64,000 nucleotides of DNA from Ochotona curzoniae (GCF_017591425.1 NW_024464918.1:27432001-27496000), one strand, 5' to 3'. Counted from the stretch's first letter, positions 35,640-48,114 are shown. The notes: generated by a model not told the origin, from the sequence alone. Translations and numbers: made by a program.

Positions 35640-36215
35640 TCATTGGTCCCTACTCCTGACAGCAGACAGGGTTTGTTCTCCTGGGAAAAGGATGTTGAGG
35701 AGTTAGATGATAATAGGCAGTTAGGGTGTGTGGTCCTTGGTGAAGTTATCTTTGTACTATATATAATATTGCTCCTCCCCATTTTCTGCTCTTCCAAGAA
35801 CATGTTTTCCCTAGCTACATCTTTCAGGCCTAATTTACAAAACACAGAAGCGGGATTTGTAGAAGGACATTCAGAATCTTTGCTATTGAGGGAGACAGAG
35901 CCGGTTGAATCTCTTCTGAAAGGCCTGGGAGCAGTTGATAAGGGGATGAATGAACAGCAAACTGCCTGGTTCGCAGGTTTACGTAAAGGACTTGCTAGAC
36001 AACTGATTGTGTACTGGGGAGCTGTATCTTGCTGATTGAAATATAAAAGGATTGGACTCACCTCCCCTTATGCCTGTATTACCCTCAGCCCTTGAAAGTC
36101 TGAAGCTGTTAATAAACTTTGGCTGTCATACCATCATGATGATCCACACGTGTTATAATAGGCTCTGTTCACCGAGTCCAGCATTGCAGGACAGCGAACA
36201 AACATCTTTGTTTTT
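35640..36215 (+). mobile_element. LTR-like segment
   Basis: 'aaatataaaaggattgg' at about 36041 looks like a TATA box. It is followed 70 bases later by the poly(A) signal 'aataaac' (about 36111) and a T-rich stretch. A 130-codon plus-strand frame (35643-36035) crosses it without homology that I know. Confidence 0.42.
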
Positions 36216-37835
36216 ATCTTGACAACTCTTGTCAGGAAACAAGGAAGATGCTTGCATATTGGGAACTGGGTTAAAGGATATGTACATTCTTGCATAATCA
36301 TGAAATTACCAAATTACCACTCAGAAATATTGCGTTAAATGACATTCTAGCTCTCAGAAAGCATCTGAGAGTGCTTCTCAAGCTTTCGCAAGTACTATTT
36401 ATCAAATTCTTTATTTACTGCAATTTTGTAATTTAAGATAAATGTCTCATTCTGATTTGCATTTGCTTCTCCATATAAAAAGTTGAGATCCTTTGAAATT
36501 ATTTGTTCACCATGTGTAGTTTTTTTTCCTTTTAAATGGCCTCTGTGTATTCTTTTTTTTTTTTTTTTTTTTTTTGCACTCTAGACTATTCATCTTTTTC
36601 AATAGCTACAGGTGGAATTATTGTGAGTTTGTAATATTTCTGAAGTAAAGTGCTGCATCGCATTGCTTGGATAATTGATTCAACTACTTGACAAACATGA
36701 ACACTTAGGATAATTAAATATTGTGCAGCTTGAGGCATCCTCACACACACACATCTTTATTTTCTGTATCAAATGTCTCGTTAAGTCAGACTCCTGGACA
36801 TTATTGATGTAAATTTTTTGTCCAGATGTTCAAAATAGTATTGTGTGACGAGGAGTAACTCGGTTGAGGAAATGGGAGAGACAGAGAAAGAGGAACTAAC
36901 TACTCATTCCTAATTGCCAGGCCAGTCAGCTGTGTTCAAGGGCAGCCAGCGGGCTCATGGTGATGTGATTGTCCTAGCTACTTTCACCAACAAGCTTCCT
37001 AAAATCCTAAGTGTCCTTTCTTGGAGTGCTCAGTGCTCCCAGGAATGGACAAATTCCAGGGTCAAAGGGGCAGTTTTGTGACTTTCAAGAGCACGAAAGT
37101 ATTGGAAATCATTATAAGCCCACTCTGAATCATTTTAGGGGCACGCAGCTTCAACACGAATGTTCCAGTTCTGTTTACAATCATCTGAACTGGTGTGCAG
37201 TGTTTGGTAGTTCATTAACGTAAGTAGAATGGAGGGTGTGGGAGAATGGCAGAAGTAGGAGGATTGAGTCAATTTAATTTACAGGGTGAGCAGAATCCTG
37301 GGTGATCAGAGCTCAAAAAACACTGTGCACAAATCAATCCATTATACCAGAAGAATGTAAGGGGTTACTTGGGAGGGAATGAACCGGATAAATCCTGTCT
37401 TTGTACCTGAAAACTTGTTCATTAGCACTAAGTGGAGTGGCAAATGGAGTGAAATTGTTGGGCACTTCTGATTTCAGTAATAATTGGATGAAGGCACCAA
37501 TTCGGGCCAAATTGGATTAATGGCCACAATGCAAAGAGGAGTGATTGGACCACATCATATCCAGGATTGCCTGGGGCCATTTTTAATCAACAATAAGATC
37601 TGTCTTGAGTTAGCAAAGGGTAAAAGTTGCTCAGGCCACTCCCTACAACACAGAAACTGTGCAGACATTGGCTGTGTTAATAAAAGTGCCAAAGTGAAAA
37701 GAGTCAAAAAATGGACTAGCTGGCATTTATCAATCTAATATGCATTTGGGATGACTAACCGGGACAGATATACATAAAGTCTTCATCGTTTTCTTCTTTG
37801 CAATATTTTTCTGGTGAAAGTAGATACACATCCAG
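36216..37835. other. Intergenic, probably old L1 pieces
   Basis: 'ctgatttgcatttgcttctc' and 'aaaaagttgagatcctttg' (about 36455-36500) resemble antisense L1, and 'ccagggtcaaaggggcag' at about 37055 may as well. A T-tract of over 20 lies at about 36553-36576. The rest is unassigned. Confidence 0.4.
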
Positions 37836-38164
37836 GGCCCGGCGCTGTGGCGCAAGTGGTTAAGGTCCTCACCTTGCACACATGGGATCCCATATGGGCG
37901 CTGGTTTTAATCCCGGCAGCCCCGCTTCCCATCCAGCTCCCTGCCTGTGACCCGGGAAAGCAGTCGAGGACGGCCCAAAGCTTTGGGACTTTGTACCCGC
38001 GTGGGAGACCCAGAAGAGGCTCCTGGCTTCAGATCGGCATAGCATCAACCGTTGTGCTCACTTGGGGAGTGAATCATCGGACGGAAGATCTTCCTCTCTG
38101 TCTCTCCTCTCTGTATATCCACCTTTCCAATAAAAATAAAAGAAATCTTTTTTTTAAAAAAAAA
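37836..38164 (+). mobile_element. C-SINE (young subfamily) with 19-bp target-site duplication
   Basis: It is flanked by perfect copies of 'gaaagtagatacacatcca' at 37816-37834 and 38165-38183. It carries 'ccttgcacacatgggatcc' and 'ttgtgctcacttggggag', shared with the copy at 40046, which marks a distinct young subfamily. Confidence 0.96.
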
Positions 38165-38269
38165 GAAAGTAGATACACATCCAAGACAAAAAACTACTCT
38201 TCAAATTAAGTTGCCCTTTGTTCTTGTGATCACAACGTACTTATTTTTACAACAATATTATGGTTGGAG

Positions 38270-38845
38270 ATTTTTTGTTTTTCATTTTTCTTTCTCGATT
38301 ATCATTATAATCATTTTATGATACAGTTTCATAGGCCTTGGGATTTCCTCTACCTCTTCAGCTGATCCCACCACCTCCCTCACTGAATTCTCCCATACCA
38401 TTACAACAGCATGGTTCCTCATAGCAGGGGATCCAGCATCCCATTGTCAACACACATCCAACGGTTTCCCTGGGAGTCCTCCCTCGATCCAGAGGTGCAC
38501 ATTCCACTGTATCCTCACATCTGGACATGTCCGTGTCCACTACACAGTCATTATAAATCCCCCCAAGTGAAAAGCCACAAAAACAAACAGGAAGAAGAGC
38601 AGAAATGTACAATGCCATGAAGTTAAACAATCTGCCGCTTGACATAATGGTCTCCGTTACACAGTTACTGTACATCCCCTTAAGTGAAAGCCACACAACA
38701 AAATCAATAGCAGGAAGAAAAAAGAAATGAAAATGTCATGAAGTTAAATAACCTGCTACTGAATGACTATTGTGTCATTGAAGACGTGAAAAAGGAAATG
38801 AAGAAACTTCTTGAGAAAATGATGCTACTGTATGATCTGAGTCAT
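38270..38845 (-). mobile_element. L1-type 3' module, lagomorph-specific (reverse copy)
   Basis: This is the reverse of the module at 21300-21845: 'catccccttaagtgaaagcc', 'gcatcccattgtcaacac' and 'gatacagtttcataggcc'. An internal duplication of about 120 bases puts 'agtgaaaagccac' and 'agtgaaagccac' side by side (about 38568 and 38684). Confidence 0.72.
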
Positions 38846-38861
38846 TAAAGAATTTAATCAG

Positions 38862-39168
38862 GGGCTTGGCATGGCCTTGCTTTGGGATCCTATATGGACA
38901 CCGGTTCTAATCCTGGAGACCCCACATCCCATCCAGCTCCCTGCTTGTGGCCTGAGAAAGCAATCAAGGACGGCCCAAAGCCTTGGGACTCTGCAACTAT
39001 GTGGGAGATCTGGAAGAGGCTCCTGGCTCCTGGCTTCGGATCGGCACAGCACCGACCATTGTGGTCACTTGGGGAGTGAATCATTGGAAGGAAGATCTTC
39101 CTTTCTGTCTCTCCTCCTCTCTGATATCTGACTGTGCAATAATAAAAATAAATCTTTTTTAAAAATTT
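38862..39168 (+). mobile_element. C-SINE, head shortened
   Basis: The head is reduced to 'gggcttggcatggccttgc', then jumps to 'ggatcctatatggacacc'. The tail is 'aaaataaatcttttttaaaa'. It is flanked by 'aatttaat' on both sides and inserted within L1-derived sequence. Confidence 0.9.
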
Positions 39169-39169
39169 A

Positions 39170-39590
39170 ATGAGAAAAAGACATTTTGAAGAAATGAAGC
39201 TTTGCTGGGTACATTATCCTGGGCTGACAGTTTTTTGCTTTTAGAATCTGGAATATGCCGCTCCATTCTCTTCTTGCCTGTAGAGTTTCCTGTCAGAGTT
39301 CTCCTGCGAGTTTAATTGGCATTCCTTTATATGTCGATTTTTTTTTTTCATGTACACATTTAAGGATCTTTTCCTTATGTGCAATTGAAGAGAGCTCGAT
39401 TATCATGTGTCGTGAAGATTGCTTTTGGTCTAGTCTGTTGGGAGTTCTGTGTCCCTCCTGGATCTTGTTTCCCAGTTCCTTCTCCAGGTTAGGGAAGTTT
39501 TCCTTCCTTTTGGGACTCCCATAACTCTTATATTTGACCTTTTAATAGTGTCTTTCAATTCTTGAATACTTTTTTTTTTTTTAGCTTAAC
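39170..39590 (-). mobile_element. L1M antisense segment
   Basis: 'gctgggtacattatcctggg', 'cttgcctgtagagtttcctg', 'tcgattatcatgtgtcgtg' and 'gttgggagttctgtgtccc' follow antisense L1M text in order, as does 'cataactcttatatttgacc'. Confidence 0.72.
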
Positions 39591-39629
39591 CCAGCTCTGC
39601 TTTCAGCTTTTTGTTCGTTTCTATTAGTA

Positions 39630-39960
39630 GTATTTTTAAAGGTTTATTTATTTTTATTGGAAAGTCAGATTTACAGAGAATGGACAAAGAGAAAGATCTT
39701 TCATGTGCTGTTTCATTCCTCAAGTGATTGCAATGGCTAGAGCTGAGCTGATCTGAAGCCAGGATCCTGTAGTCTCCTCCTAGTCTCCCATGCAGGTGCA
39801 GCATCGCAAGGCTTTGGACTGTCCTCAACTGCTTTCCCAGGTCACAATCAGGGACCTGGATGGGAAGTGGAACACCCAGAACAAAACTAACGCCCATAAG
39901 GGATCCCAGTGCATGTAAGACAAGACAAGAACTTTTGCCACTAGGCTACTGTGCTGGGCC
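39630..39960 (-). mobile_element. C-SINE
   Basis: 'tttaaaggtttatttatttt' to 'gctactgtgctgggccc'. The middle is moderately drifted ('ggactgtcctcaactgc'). Confidence 0.9.
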
Positions 39961-40045
39961 CAAGCCTGTTTTTATTATCTCCCTTTACACGCTTGGTCTT
40001 GAACATTTTTCATTGACAACCACCATGTTAAAAAATGTTGCCTAG

Positions 40046-40375
40046 GGCCCGGCACGATGACACAGTGATTAAGGTCCTCGCCTTGCACACATGGGATCCC
40101 ATATGGGCGCCGGTTCTAATCCCGGCAGCCCTGCTTCCCTTCCAGCTCCCTGCCTGTGACCCAGGAAAGCAGTCGAGGACGGCCCAAGGCTTTGGGACCC
40201 TGCACCTGCATGGGAGACCCGGAAGAGGCTCCTGGCTTTGGATCAGCATAGCATCAGCCGTTGTGCTCACTTGGGGAGTGAATCATCGGACGGAAGATCT
40301 TCCTCTCTGTCTCTCCTCTCTGTATATCCGCCTTTCCAATAAAAATAAAATACATCTTTAAAAAATAAGTAAAAA
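40046..40375 (+). mobile_element. C-SINE (young subfamily) with 17-bp target-site duplication
   Basis: Direct repeats 'taaaaaatgttgcctag' lie at 40029-40045 and 40376-40392. It shares the 'cacacatgggatcc' head and 'ttgtgctcacttgg' block with the copy at 37836. It is inserted into an L1. Confidence 0.96.
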
Positions 40376-40387
40376 TAAAAAATGTTG

Positions 40388-40955
40388 CCTAGTGCAATCT
40401 ACAATAGCAAAGACATGGAAACCATCCAGAGAGGAGTAGTCAAAGATACTGTGGAATATCTACTCCATGGAAAAATATACAACCCTTAAAAAGAATGAAA
40501 TTACACCATTTGCAACTGGATGGTCCCAACTAGAGATCGTTATGTCCAGTGAAATAAGTCAATCCCGAAATGACAAACACCACGTGATCTCTCTGATATA
40601 CGGAAACCAGCGTGCAAATTGGAACGTATAGTGATGGAGTAATGGAGACGACCGTTTCCAGATGTGAAGGCACGTACAACATGCATCTCTGCTTCCAAAC
40701 AAAAGGTGGACTCCCAACAATAGTGTTGGACCTGTGTAGACAATGGGATGCGGGACTGTCTGACGTTGTCTGTACCAGCAATGTCGGGGAACACTTCAAT
40801 AGCAGACTGATGGAATTGTAACTCCTTTGGAAGGGATGTAGTGTTGTGACAATATGGGAACCTTCAGCTGGTGGGTGGGAGCTGGGGAAGCGGAATCCTA
40901 GACTCTACAGAATTATACAAGAAAATTCTATGTTTAAATATATAATTAATACAAA
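40388..40955 (+). mobile_element. L1, ORF2 3' end plus lagomorph 3'UTR
   Basis: 'tctacaatagcaaagacatg' and 'gtccagtgaaataagtcaat' belong to the ORF2 end. From about 40620 a lineage-specific 3'UTR runs through 'tagtgatggagtaatggag', 'aggtggactcccaac' and 'tcctagactctacagaat' to the A-rich end. Confidence 0.8.
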
Positions 40956-41164
40956 TGTTGCCCAAGTATATAACTCACACAGTGTCTTTCAAAATCGCGT
41001 GTAAATGTACCAAGGTACCTGAGCACTTACACCCACACATACAGACTAGAACAAAATGATCAAGTACTCTTTACAACCGTGAGTTCATGGACTGTATTTC
41101 TTGGCAACATCTTTGCTTACTTCATCAGAGAAGCCACCAGGGCAGTCACTGGAGCCCCAACTTG

Positions 41165-41568
41165 AGACCAGGGTTGCTAAATCAAAAGATAATATATTTT
41201 TGATGTGGGCATATGAAATTCAATTACTTTAAGAAACTTGAGGTCCTGTGATTTAATAGCAAGATCCATGTTTGGATTTGATTCCAACTATAAAAAGCAG
41301 GGCCTTGTAGGATGACTGGCTGGATATTTCAGTGAAGGAAGTTTTGTTATGTTTTTAGATGTGATAATGGCAGGGGTACAGACTGCAGTGTTCATAGATG
41401 AAATCATTTGCTTCAAAAAAGTACTGAAAGGAGAGAAGTTGATAGAAGCAGGGATACAAATGCTGTAAATTGAAAGCTGCCCAAACTGCAATGACCAGAG
41501 ACCAATTGTCTTATTCTCTTATACATGGTTTGCTTTTGTATGTGAAATTCACCATAATAATTTTAAAG
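41165..41568 (+). mobile_element. L1M-type 3'UTR remnant
   Basis: 'tagatgtgataatggcaggg', 'gatgaaatcatttgcttc' and 'tgtgaaattcaccataata' resemble the 3'UTR end of old L1M elements. The family is assigned from memory. Confidence 0.5.
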
Positions 41569-41569
41569 G

Positions 41570-44500
41570 TTGGCGCCTAGGTGCCTCTCTTCTGTCAGTA
41601 CCTAAGAGCCCTTGGGGGCTTGGAGACTTGCTCTGCAGGCTGATGGAGCTGAGCAGCCTGGGAACTTCCACGCATGTTTGGGTCCCAGGTGGGTGGATAG
41701 GGAGGGATGTTAGGGCCCCAGGCTGGAATGCTGATGTAGCATGTTGGTGGACTGGTCTTGGGAACTTGTTAATATGCTTGAGCCTGGGTGGGTGGAAGGG
41801 TAGGGTCCCAGGGCAGCACATGTGCCAGAGGACTGCACTGGGGTCCCAGGTCAGTGGGCAGGGCTTCAGGCCAGCGCTCTACCCTGCTAGAGAACTGGGC
41901 TGGGGAACCCATATGCTCGCGAGTGCAGGGGCTGTGGATTGATCAGGGAGGCAGGTATAGGATGTGTGGGAGGATGGGGATGCAGGTGAGGAATGACTTC
42001 TGCTGACAAGGCCACTGTACTTGCAGGTGAGCAAAGGGGCTGAGACCCAGAGGTTTCGAGGAGAGAAACTGAAGAATCTTTCTGGGTCGGACCAATGTAC
42101 CTGTGCATGTAGGAGACTAGTGCTGGGCTATTAGCATCGATCACCACCTACTAGTGCACACTAAAGCTGGCAGCCTTCCTGGCAGGGCTAGATCACAGTT
42201 CCCGCCAGCCAGGGAGTGTTGGAACAGAGCATGGGTCACATTAAGTTGAACCATGACACTAACTTGCACACAAGAGAACCAGGTCTAGGGGCACGTTCTG
42301 AGCGGGGTATATGGGTTTGTTCCTGTGGGACTGCAATGTGTGCTGGTTTGCTCAAGAGCTGGGGGTGGTGACAGACCAAAGCAGGTAGAGCTATGGAACT
42401 CTCCAACACTCATGGGTACTGGGGTTCAGAACAGGTCACGTTGTTCCAGGCTACAGCACCCACAGGCACACCTAAGAATAGGGTGTAGGGCAGGCTAGGC
42501 CACAACATGTACTAGTTCACACAAAGACTGAGACAGAGGGGGCAGACTGTGCCGGGTAAGGGCATAGTACCTGCTGGCACCCATGAGATCTGGGTCTGGG
42601 AGTGAGTGAGCCTGGTGGGGGAACTTGGGGAACTCTCCCAGTGGGTCATAGATCCCACTGGTGGGCCAGGGCTGGTTGGTGACCAGGCTAGAAAGGGCTG
42701 CTCCACTTGTTGGCAGGTGTGTGGGTTGGCTCTGGGGCATCAGAAAAGGCAGAGCCAGGCCAAACCATAGCATACTGGAATAAATGGGAGCCAGGATGGG
42801 ATGTGGGTCATACCAGGTTAGGCTATCACACCTACCAGTTTGCATGACATCCAGGGATTGGAGCAGGCAGGGCAGGGCTAGGCTGCAGCATCCACCAGCC
42901 AAAACTGGGGCTGTGGGCTGGCCAGGCTAGGTCAGGTTGCAGCATCTGAAGGCAAAGGCCAAGATGGTCTGTCTTGGGTTGGGTCAGATCAACCACTGGC
43001 AAGATATGTGGCTGGGAGAAGGCCTGGTCAGGGATGTAAATGCCCCAGCTAGGTTTAAGTTCCCATTGGTGAGTGCGAGAGCCAGAATGAGGGCAGCGAT
43101 CTGGACTGGATGTAGCTGCAGTTTCCCTTGGGATGGGTATGGACTGGGTCTGGGGAGTGCCAGAATGGGTTGGGCTCCAGCACCTGCTGGTGCTCACGAG
43201 AACCAGGGTGGCTGTAGGGCAGGTTGGACTTGGTCTCGCCATCTTCTGATCTATGCAAAAGCTTGGTGTGGTGGTGGACCAGGCTGGACTGGGCTATAGC
43301 ATTCAACAGTAAGATCTGGAATGGGGTGGTATGGTCACAAGGCTGCTGTACCCATCAGGACAGGAGGTGAGCCAAGTCAGGCTGGGCCAAGAACCTACTG
43401 GTGTGTGTGATATCTGCAACTGGGAGGTGACCTGATGGAGGAGGAGCTTGGAGAACTCCTCTTTCAAGACACACCCCCTGCAATTGAGTGCAAGGACTGA
43501 GATTGGGAGCAGCGCAGACAAGGCCAGGTTATAGTATCTGCCAGCATCAATATGTGTGGGTCAGGTCTGGGGGCGGGCCGGGCCAGGCCAGTTCATAGCA
43601 TCCACTGGCAGAGGTGAGATCCAGGATGAGGTAAGGGATAACCTGGCTTGGGCTGCAACTCCAGCTAGTTCATATTGGTGCCAAGACGGGGGTTGGCCAC
43701 ACCGGACTGGACTGCAGCACCTGCCAGCGTGAGCTGGAACTTGGGGCAGAACAGGCTGGGCTAGGCTGCAGCACCTGCTGGTAAATACTCAAGTCAGGTG
43801 GGCCGTGCCAGATTGAGCAGCAGCACCCACCAGCATATGTAAGACCTGGGTGGGGGTGGGGGAGGTGAGCCCGGTAGGAAGCTGTAGGAGTTCCTCTGCT
43901 GGGCCAGTGCTCCTGATGGTGAGTGTTGAGAACCTGGACTTGGAGTGGACCAGGCTGGGCAAGGCTGCAACACCCAATGGGCTGCGTGTGAGCTGAGTTA
44001 GGAGGAAAGCAAGGCTGGGCTAAGTGACCATATCTGCTGGTGACACAGGAGCCAGAGTAAGTGCAGGCTAGTTGGGCTTTGCCGCAGCATCAACTGGCAA
44101 GTGCTAGGACAGAGGGCAAATCCTGTCAGGGATTTTCAGGTCAGAAACACCTGGAAAGTGCAAGATCATGGCTGCGAGTGGGCCTATTAGGGAGACTGTG
44201 GGCACTCATCTGGTGGGCTGCAGCTGCTGCTGGTGAGCATGGGAACCAGAACTTACAGTAGGCTTGGCTGGACAGGTGGTGGCAACCGCTGGCTCAAGTA
44301 TGAGCTGGCTAGTGGGGTCAGTTGGGTGAGCCCCACCCATTGATATGTACAAGGACCAAACGGGATGACTAGTCTATTGCACATACTGTCATGCTCACAA
44401 ACCTAGGCTAAGGGTGGACCCAGTGGGAGTTTTGGGGGGTCGCTGTGACTAGGCTGTAGTTCCTGTTGGCCCACACTTGGTGAGGGCCAAATGTGTAGTG

Positions 44501-45340
44501 GGCAGGATTGGGTTAGGCTGCAACATCCATTCATTTGCGTACGTGATGGGGACAGAACAAACTGGTAACTACAACCACCTGTATGTGTGTAGGGCAGAAT
44601 TGGGTTATGGACTGAGCTGGACCCCACACTGGCTGGGTACACACAGGACTCAGGACTGGGGTCACCTCTAGTGAGGTTTCTTTGGGAAAGCCTCTAGACC
44701 ACCGGACTCAGAACTCCAACCATGGGGAAAATCACAGAGCCCGTGGTCTGACTGTGGAGCACGTGTGTCAGGAGGGGCTCCTCAGTTGCTGAAGCCTGTG
44801 CAGCAGATGGCATGCCCAGATACCCATGGAGGACATGATGACCAGTTTGTTGAGGCCTGCAAAAGGCATCTATTACCATGGATGGTAGAACAAATTATAC
44901 TATTCTCCCAACCAAATGTTGACTGCAAGTATCTGGGTGAGTGGACTCCCTAAGGTGGCCTATGTCAGTCAATGGACATTGGAAAGATTTCCTCATCCTT
45001 GGAACAATGAAATCAATAACACCTCAGAACTACTGAAACCACTTGGGCAGTGCCCTTGGGACATGTTCTACACTGGGAACTTTAGGATGACACTAAGTGA
45101 CCATCCCACAGCCCTGGGTACTGATGTGGTTAGGCGGCTGGGAGCAGCCCTCCCATTCTCTCCTTCTTTCCTCCAGATACAGGAAGAAAAAAAAAACTGG
45201 AAGCAATTGTCTCATCCACTTTCCCCATTCCTCAGCTCTGTAATCATTGATTTACACGGGCATGTGTCCTTCTCAACTATATTAACATCACCAAAATTAG
45301 GATAAAGTTTAAAAAGCAAAAAAAAAAAAATATTGTATAA
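41570..45340 (+). repeat. GC-rich composite repeat, copy 3 (longest)
   Basis: A left module (41570-42300: 'gcaggtgagcaaaggggctg', 'acaagagaaccaggtct') is followed by a tandem core of degenerate 65-80-base units (about 42300-44700), each carrying 'ggctgggctgcagcacc'-like and 'gtgtgagagctggg'-like motifs. The right module is 44700-45300: 'gcaagtatctgggtgagtgg', 'tactgaaaccacttgg', then an A-rich end at 45319-45331. It looks like one retroposed unit with a poly(A)-like end. No long coding frame is recognised. Confidence 0.75.
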
Positions 45341-45472
45341 ATCTCTAATCATCTACCACGTATCTTTAGTTCCCTTAATGTTGAGTTTTGCCACTCTACC
45401 ACTCTTTGTCAGTTTGATGTATACTAAAAGGTATTCATTGCCATTATTTGTATTTACCTTGCTTTTTCACTT

Positions 45473-45754
45473 TTTCAAGATTTATTTATTGATTTGAAAG
45501 TTAGAGAGAGAGAAACAGAGAAAGGTCTTCCGTCTGTTGGTTCATTTCCCAGATGGCTGATTCAGTTGGTGCTGGGTCAATCTGAAACCAAGAGCCAGGA
45601 GCTTTTTCCAGGTTTCTCAAGTGGGTGGCAGGGGTTCAGGAACTTGGGCCATCTTCCTCTGGTTTCCTCGGGCCATTAGCAGGGAGCTGGATTGCAAGTG
45701 GAGCAGCCAGGATGCAAACCAGCGTGCGTATGGCTACACCACGATGCTGGCCTT
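45473..45754 (-). mobile_element. C-SINE (old type)
   Basis: 'aagatttatttattgatttg' to 'caccacgatgctggcc', with 'tcagttggtgctgggtcaat' inside. Confidence 0.82.
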
Positions 45755-46144
45755 GCATTTTCCTTTTAGTTCATCTTAAGCAAGTATAGAGGTTCCGTGT
45801 TGGAGCTGGCAGGTAGGCTTGATGTTCCCGAGTGAGCAAAGTGGACTTTCTAGAACATAAGCAAGATGTAGACAAGGCCACTCTGTGACTGTTTCTGTAA
45901 CAAGGTGGAGATAAAGCCACTTTGCAACCATAAAAATGATAAAACTCTGCCCCCCTGATTTGATCATGCTAATCGACAGCTTTGACCTTGTGTTCAGCCT
46001 CCTGCCTCCTAGATAAAAATGGTTAAACTGTTTATTCACTGAATAATTTATTGAGAGCCGTTTGTCCCACAGTCAGCAAGTTTTCCTTGGCATAACCCAA
46101 CACAAGCCAAGTTCCGAGAGAAGCCACATCTTTTTTTCCCCCTT
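45755..46144. other. Unassigned, possible LTR piece
   Basis: 'cctagataaaaatggttaaa' (about 46010) is weakly TATA-like. No family is recognised. Confidence 0.35.
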
Positions 46145-46446
46145 TTTTTTCTTAAGATTTATTTATTTTGATTGGAAAGTCAGATATACAGAGAGAAGGA
46201 GAGAAGACAGAAAAATCTTCCATCTACTGGTTCACTCTTCAAGTGGCCAGAGCTGAGCTGATCTGAAGCTGGGGGCCAGGAGCTTCTTCTGGGTCTCCCA
46301 CATGGGTACAGGGTCCCAGGGCTTTCCCAGGCCACAAGCAGGGAGCTGGATGGGAAGTGGAGCAGCCGGGACATAAACAAGTGCCCGTATGGGATCCTGG
46401 GCATGCAAGGCAAGGACTTTAGCCAGTAGGCTACCACGCTGGGCCC
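46145..46446 (-). mobile_element. C-SINE with target-site duplication
   Basis: 'cttaagatttatttattttg' to 'taccacgctgggccca'. It is flanked by 'agagaagccac' on both sides (about 46117 and 46448) and is internally shortened around 46313. Confidence 0.92.
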
Positions 46447-47391
46447 AGAGAAGCCACTTCTAAACTTCCTTTTGCTCTGGACTCTGCTCCATGACAATAG
46501 TTCTGCCCTTGCTTCGGTAAAGCAAGTAAACCACATTCATGTTCAGGTCAGATGTGTTCCCTGTGGTCAGTCAGCTGTAAAACAGTGTTTCTAGAATTTT
46601 CCTTCTCTGTAAAACATTGTTCTGTTTTAGGAGATAGTCCTGAAAATGTTCATTTTGGTTGAGAAGATTTTTTTTTTTAACCTTTCCCATTCTTTTGTAG
46701 GAATTGTATGTTTCACCTCTGAGTCAGAGCAGGTATAGACAGATTCTCTTTCATGTGGACTCTGATGACACTTGCAAGAATGTTCAAGATTTCAGCAATT
46801 CACTAGCAAGGCTAACTGGGAGGGGTGGCGTGTGCTCGGTGAGCTGCTTTGGGTCTCTCCACTTGCTGTAAACTCTGTTTTTTTTTTCTTGCCTGCCTTT
46901 GCTGATGTTGATCACATATTTATGAGTCATTTCTCATTTCATTAGGCACCCAGGGAGAAGTTTTCTCCAATGCGGCTTTACCCCGTTCTCTTGGAAATCT
47001 GTTATTTCTAGAAATTTTTTTGCTTCATGTGTTTTCAAGCTCCAGTGTGAGATATAAAAAAAAGTTCAATGATCCTTTGTGCATTGTTATTTTATTGATA
47101 TGAACCATTACTACTTGTCCTATCTAGTGCTTTTCATCCTGAAAATACCCTCCTGGTTGTTACATTGTACATTGTAACATACATAACACGATCCTTTGTG
47201 TGGTGTGCTGGGAAAATAGTTTGCGCTGTAAGCCTGTGTGTTGTTATCCAGTTTGTAACCCTTCCCGTTAGATAGCAGCTTGGGAGTCATTCTTTCCCTT
47301 ATTAGAAGTTATCAAAGTGAAGCCTGGATGCCAAAGAAGGAACACTTTGGCTTGTGAGTGTCAAAACTGGGCTTGGATGCAGTATATATAT
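46447..47391. other. Unassigned intergenic sequence
   Basis: AT-rich sequence with an 'acattgtacattgtaacata' short repeat near 47163. Old L1 is possible but not demonstrable. No gene is seen. Confidence 0.4.
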
Positions 47392-47567
47392 TTTTTAAGG
47401 TTTATTTATTTTTACTTGAAAGGCAGTTTTCTAGAGAGAAGGAGAGACAGAAAGAGAGACAATCTCCCATCTCCCACGTGGGTGCAGGGATACGAACCAG
47501 CACCCATATGGGATCCTGGTGCATGCAAGGTGAGCACTTTAGCTGCTAGGCTATTATTCCGGGCCCT
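47392..47567 (-). mobile_element. C-SINE with large internal deletion
   Basis: The A-rich end and 3' block ('ggagagacagaaagagag') join directly to 'cccacgtgggtgcagggat' and then to the head 'gctattattccgggccct'. About half the body is missing. Confidence 0.85.
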
Positions 47568-47764
47568 AATTTGTAAAAAAAAGTTTTTTTCTCAGCCTCT
47601 GGCTTTTTATTTCATATCTTCACCACCAAAATGTGTAATGCTAGCGATATTGAATCTTTTCTTGGTGAGTTATGCTTTGGTGTTTATAGGTAAGGAGTTA
47701 GTCTAGCCCAGGCTCACAAGGATTTTCCCTTCTATTTCCTTCTAAGGATTTGGTTATTTTCCTT

Positions 47765-48104
47765 CTTTTTTTTTTTTTTTAAGATTTGTTTATTTTTATT
47801 GCAAAGTCGGATATACAGAGAGGAGGAGAGACAGAGAGGAAGATCTTCCGTCCGATGATTCACTCCCCAAGTGACCACAACGGCCGGTGCTGCACCCATC
47901 CGAAGCCAGGAACCAGGAACTTCCTCCAGGTCTCCCACATGGGTACAGGGTCCTAAGGCTTTGGGCAGTCCTCCACTATTCTCTCAGGCCACAAGCAGGG
48001 AGCTGGATGGGAAGTGGTGCTGCCGGGATTAGAACTGGTGCCCAAGTGGATCCTGGTGCATTCAGGATGAGGACTTTAGCAGCTAGGCCACAGCACCGGG
48101 CCCC
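47765..48104 (-). mobile_element. C-SINE (young type)
   Basis: A long T run, 'agatttgtttatttttattg', the body 'gatgattcactccccaagtg' and the head 'ggccacagcaccgggcccc'. Confidence 0.93.
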
Positions 48105-48114
48105 ATTTTAGCTC

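Noticed and set aside
36042..36117. TATA box and AATAAA as a cellular promoter and terminator
   Set aside because: The spacing of about 70 bases fits an LTR better than a host gene.
42937..43299. 120-codon frame in composite repeat copy 3
   Set aside because: Repeat-unit translation; neighbouring units have stops in the same frame.
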